Origin: Anolis sagrei
Taxonomy: Eukaryota; Chordata; Lepidosauria; Squamata; Anolidae
Assembly: GCF_037176765.1 (NCBI RefSeq)
Contig: NC_090022.1
Span: 84,907,391 to 84,971,390 of the forward strand
Reading direction: 5' to 3'
DNA length: 64,000 bases
In this document: positions 12,501 through 19,800 of the stretch, one piece after another
Layout of the letters: each line of letters begins with the position of its first letter
Position numbering within the stretch: position 1 is the first letter of the stretch
The notes under the pieces: model-generated
The model's input: only the letters and a program-made list of their open reading frames with translations
Databases searched by the model: none
What the model was told of the DNA's origin: nothing
Made by a program: the position numbers and the translations under genes

Positions 12501-13071
12501 TACAACATAAAGGTAAAGGTTTCCCCTTGACTTTAAGTCTAGTCAAGTCCGACTCTGGGGGATGGTGCTCTTCTTCATTTCTAAGCTGAAGAGCCGGTGT
12601 TGTCTGTAGACGTCTTCTAGGTCATGTGGCCAGCATGACTGCATGGAGCATCGTTACCTTCCCATCTGAGTGGTACCTATTGATCTACTCACATTTGCAT
12701 GTTTTTTAACGGCTAGGTTGGCAGAATCTGGGACTAACGACAGCATACAACATATAGAGAGGCAAACATTCAGTGCTGTATAAAAATATAAAATATCATA
12801 CACCAAAAGATAAAACCCAATTTACATTTACACAAGCAACAAAGACAATTGAACACAAACCAACAAATTCACATTATAATAATTTCACATTTAACACATT
12901 TTTAAATTTTAGAGTTTAAAAGATTAAATTAAAAGCATTTTGAACTGGAAGCATGTGGTTCTTGTCTAATTATATTAGGTCCATGGTAAAGCAAGGTTTT
13001 TGTAATACATATATTTTTGCCTTTCAGACCCTACAGGCCTCGGATTACCTAAAAATCAACGGCCCGCGTAG
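430..13071 (+). CDS. TNIP1: TNFAIP3-interacting protein 1 (ABIN-1), 3' part of the gene, 12 exons
   Basis: ABIN-1 is a cytoplasmic adaptor that binds linear and K63-linked polyubiquitin, recruits the editing enzyme A20 and limits NF-kB signalling and cell death. Coding exons are 430-524, 3201-3291, 3773-3862, 4488-4553, 5607-5738, 5996-6124, 6318-6446, 7282-7407, 9416-9496, 10795-10995, 11249-11342 and 13028-13071. All have AG acceptors and GT donors and sum to 1278 nt, which is 425 codons plus TAG with no frame error. The product is mostly coiled coil, holds the motifs EYQEKEI (A20-binding homology region) and DFQRERSDRERMNEEK (UBAN), and ends in a proline-rich tail with QIRYPP. Human ABIN-1 is about 636 residues, so roughly the N-terminal third lies left of the window. 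GPX3 is convergent downstream, as in mammals. Identification rests on recalled family sequence and is very secure. Confidence 0.97.
525..3200 (+). other. TNIP1 intron, mostly featureless
   Basis: 2.7 kb of AT-rich intron. Apart from the inverted-repeat element at 2244-2679, I see no coding exon, RNA gene or clear repeat. Confidence 0.6.
2244..2679. mobile_element. Non-autonomous DNA element with short terminal inverted repeats
   Basis: Left end TAGGCTTGTGC and right end CACAAGCCTA are inverse complements bounding about 430 bp. The inside has moderate GC and an accidental 120-codon open frame. A sequence with a similar left end (tgtgcaattcgg) lies at 46445. No transposase is visible. Confidence 0.45.
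3201..3291 (+). CDS. TNIP1: TNIP1 exon, ENLELRK segment
   Basis: A TGTAG acceptor completes the split Arg codon. The reading CENLELRKMVMMGNKEG parallels human EENLELKKLLMSNGNKEG. It ends in three Gln codons before GTAGGG. The exon contains the most variable part of the middle of the protein. Confidence 0.92.
3773..3862 (+). CDS. TNIP1: TNIP1 exon, EKKVKILE segment
   Basis: There is a polypyrimidine tract and TTTTTCAG acceptor, then 30 codons in phase 0 and a GTAAGC donor. The C-terminal part EKKVKILEHQRNE matches human EKKVKMLEQQRSE; the first half is divergent and Lys/Gly/Ser rich. Confidence 0.93.
4488..4553 (+). CDS. TNIP1: TNIP1 exon, VNKQWDQHFRSMKQQYEQK
   Basis: Twenty-two codons lie between TTTCTAG and GTAATG. 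The stretch VNKQWDQHFRSMKQQYEQK appears identical to the recalled human sequence, a strongly constrained part of the coiled coil. Confidence 0.95.
5030..5240 (-). repeat. LINE 3' end, antisense (CR1/L2-type)
   Basis: The stretch 'tttatagactgccctatttc' through 'gggactcagggcagttt' is the antisense of the conserved LINE tail that reads 'actgccctgagtccc' on its own strand. Several related tails occur in the window. It lies in a TNIP1 intron. Confidence 0.6.
5607..5738 (+). CDS. TNIP1: TNIP1 exon, coiled coil with KQRDFDRKLLLAKSKIE
   Basis: Forty-four codons in phase 0 lie between CTTGCAG and GTGAGT. The block EREQKQRDFDRKLLLAKSKI is unchanged from human, while the preceding Gly/Met region differs (Ala-Gly-Gly-Glu-Met). 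Confidence 0.95.
5996..6124 (+). CDS. TNIP1: TNIP1 exon, start of A20-binding homology region
   Basis: Forty-three codons lie between CCCTTAG and GTGAGT. It includes LLQDQLTPITRQKEYQEKEI then LRLNK. In ABIN proteins the YQEKEIxRLNKALEEAL block is the shared homology region linked to A20 binding; it is split here across this exon and the next. Confidence 0.95.
6318..6446 (+). CDS. TNIP1: TNIP1 exon, ALEEAL plus Pro/Ser linker
   Basis: It starts ALEEALAFQ, completing the A20-binding homology block. A Pro/Ser-rich linker follows, then QEVMTQNDLLKQQ leading into the UBAN exon. Forty-three codons, CTCCAG acceptor and GTATGA donor. Confidence 0.94.
7282..7407 (+). CDS. TNIP1: TNIP1 exon encoding the UBAN ubiquitin-binding motif
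   Basis: Forty-two codons reading VKIFEEDFQRERSDRERMNE and then EKEELKRQVEKLQ. This is the UBAN/NEMO-like coiled coil that binds linear polyubiquitin. The Asp, Phe, Glu and Arg of the DFxxERxxR signature are all present, including the acidic residue whose replacement abolishes ubiquitin binding in mouse ABIN-1. Ubiquitin binding should therefore be retained. Confidence 0.96.
7621..7637. repeat. Poly(C) tract
   Basis: An uninterrupted run of about 15 C in a pyrimidine-rich TNIP1 intron segment. Similar homopolymers occur at 23742-23757 (C), 28930-28944 (G) and 42110-42125 (G). Confidence 0.85.
7726..7852. mobile_element. Penelope-like element end, fold-back copy
   Basis: The left half is the antisense and the right half the sense copy of the same repeat end (core 'gccatacagccc'). 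Arms at 7754-7795 and 7808-7849 flank a 12-nt spacer. The unit also occurs at 21473-21574 and 38005-38222. The Penelope-like assignment is recalled from squamate repeats, not proven here. Confidence 0.55.
8703..9260. mobile_element. hAT-like non-autonomous element
   Basis: It begins CAGTGGTTCCCAACTTTTTT, a typical hAT-MITE end in lizards, and ends near 'ggggaccacctatag'. Inside, 8770-8802 holds a 12-bp inverted repeat (GGTACTAATGTT / AACATTAGTACC). It lies in a TNIP1 intron. Confidence 0.5.
9416..9496 (+). CDS. TNIP1: TNIP1 exon, basic coiled-coil end
   Basis: Twenty-seven codons between an ACGGTAG acceptor and GTACTG. LRTFKEDYQKEKEEKDKYKK aligns with human LKAFKDEEKAREALRQQK by position rather than by close identity. 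The 2-kb intron before it carries a hAT-like element (8703-9260). Confidence 0.9.
9868..9960 (+). repeat. Fragment of an amniote interspersed repeat ('cttgtgacaccttgg')
   Basis: It shares 'cttgtgacacctt' and 'gcataag(t/c)ttt' with the element split around 37995-38290. SINE-like or LINE-derived; class unresolved. Confidence 0.4.
10246..10400 (-). repeat. CR1 LINE 3' fragment, antisense
   Basis: 'tcatagaatcatattgttgg' followed by 'catgcagtccaacccc' and 'gatagccatccagcctctg' is the antisense 3' end of CR1, including the ATTCTATGA-type terminal repeat. It lies in a TNIP1 intron. Confidence 0.75.
10795..10995 (+). CDS. TNIP1: TNIP1 exon, proline-rich tail
   Basis: Sixty-seven codons rich in Pro, Tyr and Gln. 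The core GYEDWQQIRYPPSALASEQP parallels human GFEDWSQIRYPPPPMAMEHP. The donor is GTGAGT. If unspliced, the frame would stop after three more codons (Val-Ser-Gln), giving a shortened tail. Confidence 0.94.
11249..11342 (+). CDS. TNIP1: TNIP1 penultimate exon
   Basis: A strong CCCTGCAG acceptor opens PEYNWYPPPCVVSQNQNSQ, matching human PEYTWRLPCGGVRNPNQSSQ by layout. It ends with one base of a split codon before GTACAG. Retention of the following intron would add only a few codons before a stop. Confidence 0.92.
12447..12950 (-). repeat. LINE 3' end, antisense, interrupted by a SINE
   Basis: 12447-12509 carries the antisense tail ('cccgccctatctccc', 'ggcggtttacaaca'). After the SINE the LINE resumes at 12746 with an A-rich antisense body. 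It lies in the last TNIP1 intron. Confidence 0.6.
12510..12745 (-). mobile_element. Squamate tRNA-derived SINE, 5'-truncated
   Basis: On the minus strand it holds 'atgcaaatgtgagtagatca', 'agtcatgctggccacatgac' and a tail ending in CTTTACCTTTA-like repeats. The tRNA-like head is missing. Flanking TACAACATA at 12501-12509 and 12746-12754 is the target-site duplication. Confidence 0.8.
13028..13071 (+). CDS. TNIP1: TNIP1 terminal exon, C-terminus
   Basis: A CTTTCAG acceptor completes an Asp codon and the frame reads DPTGLGLPKNQRPA then TAG. Human ends ESPKNDREGPQ, so PKN is the recognisable remnant. The 1.7-kb intron before it holds a LINE with a SINE inserted in it. Confidence 0.88.
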
Positions 13072-13595
13072 TCTGTGTGATGCTACATTTAAGCATCTAA
13101 AAGCGGAAATGCAGAATTCATGTGAATCTACTTGTACAGATAGCCTCCTTGTGTTTTTTGGACACTGTTCACACTTGTGCATGTATATATCAGACATATA
13201 ATTTGGACACTTGGGATGACAGTGGCTTGAGAAACCTATTTGGACTCAGTTGCAAGCAAGACTGCAGTAGCAAGCACATTGTGTGGTTGTTGCTGTTTCA
13301 ACACAGGACATACAGGTCTCCTGTGTGAACTGAACCTACATTTCATTGATTATCCTACTATATGACAGCTTTCCATTGATAACACAACATCTTCTTATTT
13401 ACTGGAAGCGGAAATATTGTATGCGCAGAATGTCTTTTGGAGAATAACTATCTCATTGTGACCAGTGAGTGTTGCAAGTGAGATGGAAGAAAGAAAAAGG
13501 AAATTACATCCCTTTTGTGTGTGTGTGGTTTGTTTTCTGCTTATGACTGTCTATAATGTATAGGAATAAAAGTGAAATATACCTTTCCTATTCCC
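13072..13595 (+). other. TNIP1: TNIP1 3' UTR with poly(A) signal
   Basis: AATAAA lies at 13565-13570, about 500 nt after the stop codon, followed by T-rich sequence. A second AATAAA at 14960-14965 could serve a longer transcript. The exact cleavage site is inferred. Confidence 0.6.
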
Positions 13596-15735
13596 AATAT
13601 TTGTTTTAAAATTTGCAATTCTAGTTCAGTAGTTTAACCAAAGAAAATGTTAATTTGATTATTTACTAAACAGCGCCGTACAATGTGACTTCAGCTTAGT
13701 ATATCTTCATGTTCTGCACTATATATCCTATTTATTCATATATTTGAAACACCCTTAACTTGGAGTGTATCATGTTTCCTTTTACTAAAACTCTGCCTAG
13801 TCTCTTATTAATCTCCCAGCATAGAACACAGTGAAATTGAAACTATTTGTCGAAATCTTAGGTTGGGAAATGATAGCAGATTTTAAGCCTGAGTTTCTAT
13901 CTGTCTTCTCGCTGCCTTGTCTTGGAGACTACATGCTGGACTACATGTTTGATCTGATATGCACTCCTTATAATAATAATAAATAATAAAAACCTTTATT
14001 TATATCCCACCTTATCTCCCAGTGGGGAATTGATCCTATTCTTGTGACAGGGTTAGTATATTCATGAGAATACCTGAATTTTGTGTATTGACATCATAAA
14101 ATAGATTATAGTAATGACATTTTGCAGTGATGGTAATACTGAGTAGGCTGGAAGGCTGATCAGCAACTGTCTTTGTGGAATGACGTTGTATTTAATCAAA
14201 ATACAAGTGTTTAATCCATTGTGCCACCTGTTGGGTGATTTGCGGCAAGTCATTATTTTAACCTTCAGCTCCCAAATAAAGCCTGCCAAGAAAGCCCATG
14301 ATCGGATCGACATACGTCTGAAGAAACACAACAGTAACAGTAACTTGAAGAAACACAACATTAAGCAACAGTTGTCATGGAAGGTGGATAAGGGGGAGCA
14401 AACATAGAATGGCTAGTTAAAAATCTGGGGACAAAGCAGAGAGCTTAATTAATGTTTTGCACTTTTTAAACGGAAAAAGAGGGATGCGTTCAATAATTAA
14501 AATAATTTTGAACCTAGAATTGATCTTCACAAAAAAATACCCATCAAATCCTTTAGGCAATGCTTCCCATGGGTAATAGCTGCCAAGTGCATTTCTTTTT
14601 TCTGTCTCTTCAAAAAAGCACATCCAAATTGTTTACAGTGCAAGGGCAAATGCAGACTACCTAGAAAATGTGTTACAAAATATACCTGTAAACTTTCCCC
14701 TGTAAACATCTGTTCATAATGGTTATCTTTTGTTGTAAGAACATATGTGTAAATTATTAAACAACAAACTACTATAAAAAGAGGCAAAGGAAAATAATAT
14801 CTAAATCTCAAATGTTTTCAGGGACTTCGGGTGTGTTACCACTTTGTTTAGACAAGCTACTTATATTTTTTGCTAGCCAATATTCCTATTTTGTAAATGT
14901 TTAGACATCCTGTTTATACAAGTTGATCTTAACTATAAATATTCATTTATTTTATTCATAATAAAGTATGGGTTTCTCTGTGAAAGTCTTCATAAATGTG
15001 TCTTTGCAGTAATTTGAGGTTTATTAGATGCCTTTCAGATTGCCATGAAAGGAAAAAGTTGTAAGCAGCAAGTCACAGTGAAAAAAGTGTCTTCATGCCT
15101 GTGAACCCATATTTTGCACTGCAGAAAAGACGAAAGGGAGGAGAAATATATAAACAGACTTTTCTTAAGTTTGTATTTGCATAAGGTGAAAGCCAGAGAA
15201 AGAAACCACAAATGGCATGTTCTAACTAAAGGAAGTGGATGAAAACTCCTATTCAAGTTGTTAATTTTAAAATTTCCATTGTAGTCCCTACATTGTAGGG
15301 AGAAGACAGGACAAAGAGAGAGTTTTCAGCTGATATGGAACCAAAGAATATGACTTGTAAACTGGAATAATATATGCAATTCAGTCTGAGAAGCAGAGTA
15401 CATATGCCCAGTGTGGAACACATCTCACCATGCTAAAACAATGGATGTGGCTCTTAATGAAACGTGCCGCATTATCACAGGATGTCTACATCCTACATCA
15501 CTGTTTAGCTGGTATTGCAGCAGCCAACAAAGAAAGGACTAAGGCTTTTCCTGCCCATCCCCTGTTCGGATATCAGCCAGCATGCCAATGCATTAAATCA
15601 ATAAATATTTTTGTAAGATCTACGGAGACACTCACAGGAACACCTCAGTGAGAGTCCAAAAGTGGCAGGCTAAAACCTGGAACCTCAATCAATGGCTGAT
15701 ACCAAATGAGAAAGAAAATCTCCCACAATAAAGAT
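13596..15735. other. Gap between convergent TNIP1 and GPX3 3' ends
   Basis: About 2.1 kb without exons. It contains a short antisense LINE tail at 13968-14025 and an extra AATAAA at 14960-14965; the rest is AT-rich and unremarkable. Confidence 0.6.
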
Positions 15736-16614
15736 GCATTGAATGTTTGCTGTTTTTATTAGGCAGTTTTCATACAGAGGCAGGGCAGAGAAGCTGAAGG
15801 AGCCTTGGGGTTGATAAGAAGGAATGCATCCTCTGCAGACTCATGAAGCAGCCTGAATGCACTAAAGGGCTACACCAGAGCCTTGCAGCTTCAGGCCAGG
15901 TCCACTCTTTTTGGAAGCTTTCAGACCTAACCCTCATAGTGATGCATCTTCCTTGGCCCCAAATCTCTTTCTCTTCTTAGCCACTTTTAGAGGAGACATT
16001 ACAGTTTTGAGAGATACCTGTCCACAAACTCTGGTTGGGAGAATATATTCTGTTATTTTTCAGAGAGGAGGTAGGCTGTGCCTTATCCAGAAATACCCCA
16101 AATGTTGACTGCATGTATTTCTGAGGGATTTATTTTTATTTCTTTTCATTCATTTTATCTCTTTCCTTGGGAAGCAGTATAGCTTGGTTAATAGCAGTGG
16201 TCCAGGAACAAAGAACAGTGTACAAAGTTAAGGAATGTACTTATATGGGGGATCCAGAACAGCTTATCTCAACAAACCTTTAATCTTTATGATGCCATAA
16301 ATATAGCCAAAAGTGAATATGGTTTGCTTCTGCAGCCTACTGGCTAGGCTACTGAATACTTAAATATATTAACTAAGGAAGGGGCCATAATCCACCATGA
16401 TTTTATTGCCATTATATACTTCTGGTGAAGCCAAAATATGCTATCTGAGATTGGTTATTCAGGTGGGTGAGTCACCAGAAAAAGCAGTGTCTCTTAAAAT
16501 TCAATTGTATTTGATCAGGTCCTTGTTGAGTTTTGTGAGAAATGGTATGAATCTGGATATAGCAACAGGCTCCCTCCCTCACCTACATCCCATTTCTCTA
16601 CATCTATAAAGACA
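15735..16614 (-). other. GPX3: GPX3 3' UTR and poly(A) signal
   Basis: AATAAA on the minus strand (15760-15755) lies about 130 nt beyond the SECIS core. Another AATAAA-like site near 16130-16141 lies before the SECIS, so its use would remove the element. The cleavage position is inferred. Confidence 0.6.
15892..15937 (-). promoter_or_regulatory. GPX3: SECIS element in GPX3 3' UTR
   Basis: On the minus strand ATGA (15937-15934) is followed by a 12-nt arm, AAA in the apical loop, and after 27 nt the closing TGA. The arms pair as GG-(bulged G)-TTAGGTCT with GGACCTGGCC, about ten pairs including G-U. This meets the SECIS consensus (ATGA, AA in the loop, GA) and lies about 680 nt after the stop codon. 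Confidence 0.88.
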
Positions 16615-16827
16615 CTATCCATACAACAGGTTCTGCTTCCTCATGTATCGTAAGATATCACTCTTCACAGTAGCGACATTTGCCCTGTGGTACCACCTCA
16701 TCACAGGCTTCCCATCGGTGCCAACCAAAAACTTCTCAAAGTTCCACTTGATATCATGGATCTTCAAAGGTGACCAGAACAGTTTGTTGGGGTCACCAAA
16801 GTTTTCTACAACAGGAGGGCAGGAGTT
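16615..16827 (-). CDS. GPX3: GPX3 exon 5, C-terminal part
   Basis: 70 codons plus TAG after a TTGCTAG acceptor. It reads [33 protein letters not shown] and [20 protein letters not shown]. Trp and Asn of WNF are active-site residues. The C-terminal tail (KQNLLYG) is shorter than the human AALGVKRK end. Confidence 0.96.
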   Translation of the reverse strand, partial: NSCPPVVENFGDPNKLFWSPLKIHDIKWNFEKFLVGTDGKPVMRWYHRANVATVKSDILRYMRKQNLLYG

Positions 16828-19800
16828 CTAGCAAGAGAAAAAACAGATTTTAGTTTGGGTCAAACTTATTGAAATTAAAGGTCAGTCAGGGAGGAGCTCT
16901 TAAAAATTAAATGCTTTGAATTTCACCATTATTCCATGAACATCAAGGAGATTCAACTGATTGAGAACAGGATCCATGAGAAACTGGACAGAAACTTCAA
17001 ATCAGTGACATTTAACATAACATTTCATGCCAGTGACTTTCAAGCCTACAATAAGCAAACAAATTGTATCCAAATGTGTATTATAATTGTTCTCTCCCCA
17101 CGCTATCTTAACTTCTTGGAAGGTGAACTAGCTGTGCAGGGAACAGATCTGAGACTATATAGTTGAATCAAACAAGAATTTTAGACTTTCTCTCCTGAGT
17201 CTCACTATAACATTTTTATGAGGAGAGGTAAAGTCTTTGAGAGATAGACACAGTTCTAGCCGAACTTAGACTCTTGAATCTTTATTGTCTCTTTCTTGTG
17301 TGATGTTCAACTGTCTTTGAGATAGTCTCAATATTTAACTCTGACCGGACTTGAATACAGCTCCAACTGCTCATGCTATTTTGTAGATTTTCCAACCTTC
17401 CTCTCTCTTCACCTTCCAGTCACCAAAAAGGCTGATTCCTCCAAGAACGAGAAGTACCTTGCCTAAGGGGATTCTTAAAAGGGCAGGGCAATGGAGACTT
17501 CAAAGGGAAAGAGGCTATCTAGACTGACCTCCACAAAACTATACACAAAAGGCTAATTCCCCCTAACTTAAAAGAACTGAAATAGGGGTTGTAAAGAAGC
17601 GTTAATCCCACCGCTTGTCAACAATATTATGTGAGGAAGTATTAATCTTCTTTATAGCCACTAATATTCTGTGAGGAACCTTCTTTTAGATATCAATTAA
17701 GCTGCCACCAATATGTTTAGAGACGCTGGTTTAGGTCTCTGTTTATCTTTAGTTGTGTTGTGAGGTGACTTTGGTAGTGTGGAATGCACCAAGCATGACA
17801 GCAATCGAGGAGGCAGGTTTGAAATATAAAGAGAACAAGTTTTATTGTTAACAGAATGTAATTGTTGCAGTTTTGAGAATTTGAACTTGGCACAAGGCTT
17901 GATGTTACAAAATGGCTGGTTTGAGATACATGCTTCTGATGATACAATTCTACAAACTTCTTCTTAGTGAAGTGCTTATACTACTTCAGAGTTCCCTATT
18001 GTGAATGTCCACACTGTTTGCCCTATACTCGGAACAAACCACTGATCACCAGTCTTTCCTTACTGGCAATCCTGAAAACCCCCTCTGTTAGATTCCTTTA
18101 ACCTAAGCAATCTAACAAGGTAACACCTTCAGCTCTCTTGCTGAAGAAATATTCACAAATTCTAGGAACTACTGAATTCTCACAGCTTCACAACAGAGCC
18201 CTAATTGGCTCTCCTCTTCCCCGGGTCTCTTCCACCGGACTGGAGCTTAACTGCCACTTTCAAACCTTTTCCTCCTTAAGCTCCGCCCACCTCCTCTGAG
18301 GCTTTGTCTTGTCACCATGGCAACCTATCCCTCACAGCTAGGCCATGGCAATAAATATAGTACATAAATACAGTTTAAATACAGTATAATAAACACTCTA
18401 TAATAAACATTATAAATAACACTTTATAATGAACACATCTCTACAGGGGTAAACAATGAGAGTCCTTCAGAGGCATGACAGTGATGTTCTGTATTCCTGT
18501 ACCAATCCCAGATGGGAATATTGTTTGGGAATTTTCCCCAACTTTCTAAAACAGCTTTTAAGGCAACCCAGGAAGTACACTGACAAAAATTGACTCATTG
18601 TCTCTCATATATTGAGTCACTGGAAACATCGCACGGGCAAAATTCTGGTTAGAACTTGCGGTGCAAACTATTATTCATCCTCCCAATGTTTTTGTTTCAT
18701 AAAACAGGAGAGAGGTTACCAAATTAGAGTAACCACTAATACAAACCTTCAAAAAGGTGTAGACTCTCTGTTCTGTCTCCCCATTCACATCTCCTTTCTG
18801 AAAGAGCTGGAAATTTGGAGTGAAACCACCTCCGGGTCTGACATATCTGGAAGAGAAGGAGAAAATTGTTCTCACAGAGAAGGTATAACCACTTTGCTTT
18901 GTTCAGTGGGCATCCTCCTAGCCCCAGCTCAGGGTTCTTGAGCAAAGGGCCAAGACACTTGACAACTTTGCTGTATGCTTTCCATTCATTTTTATATACA
19001 ACTGTAGATAAGATTCCCCAAATGACCAAGGGGTCCATGGACCTACCCACTTTTTTGCCAGAGGGAGGGGAAGGATATATTAGCAAGCTATGCATGCAGA
19101 GCCAGTTTAGTTAACATTTATGTGCCCCATTTTCTCCAATGAACTAAAAGTGGCTTATTGCCTATGTAGATTCCTCGCTTTATCTTTTCAATAACCTCAT
19201 GAGGTAGCTCAGGGCAAGATACAAACCACTACACCACCTTTACTTTCTATTTCAGCTTCTTAAACATTTCATCTGTTTGGTTTCCTTCTTGTCCCTGAGG
19301 GGATTGGGAATGAATGGCCGAGCTATAAAAGATGGAGTTGTTGATCCAGTACATTGGCACCGGATGGGCTGCCTTGTAGATCTTCAGAATTTTGGAAAAG
19401 ATTTGTAGAAAATGGCTGAGAGATAGGAATTTAACTTTACAAGAAGGAAGCAAATGACCATTATGCATTAGTGAAATCTAATGCTGCACAATGTGCATAC
19501 ATATGTGAAATGTATGATTCACACTACAATGAATATGTATGCAAAAACAGTACACCTGTAATGTAACCACTTGGGTGACTGCTTCGATAACTCTCAGCCG
19601 AAAATGGCTTACACATTGGATAAAAATGTCCAGTGGCTTCTTTAGGCAAACTTACATATATTCCATTCAGCAATTCCCAGCACTGACCACACTGGCAACA
19701 GAAATCTGGAAGGTGTTGTGAGAGAGAAAATAACTTTTCCCAGCTCTATTCTGTGCTGTGAAGAACTGAAATGACCTTTTCATGCCATGTGGCACCGCTG

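Noticed and set aside
17170-18480. Intact retroelement
   Set aside because: No internal region seen; at most an old LTR-type fossil, so only a low-confidence entry is given.
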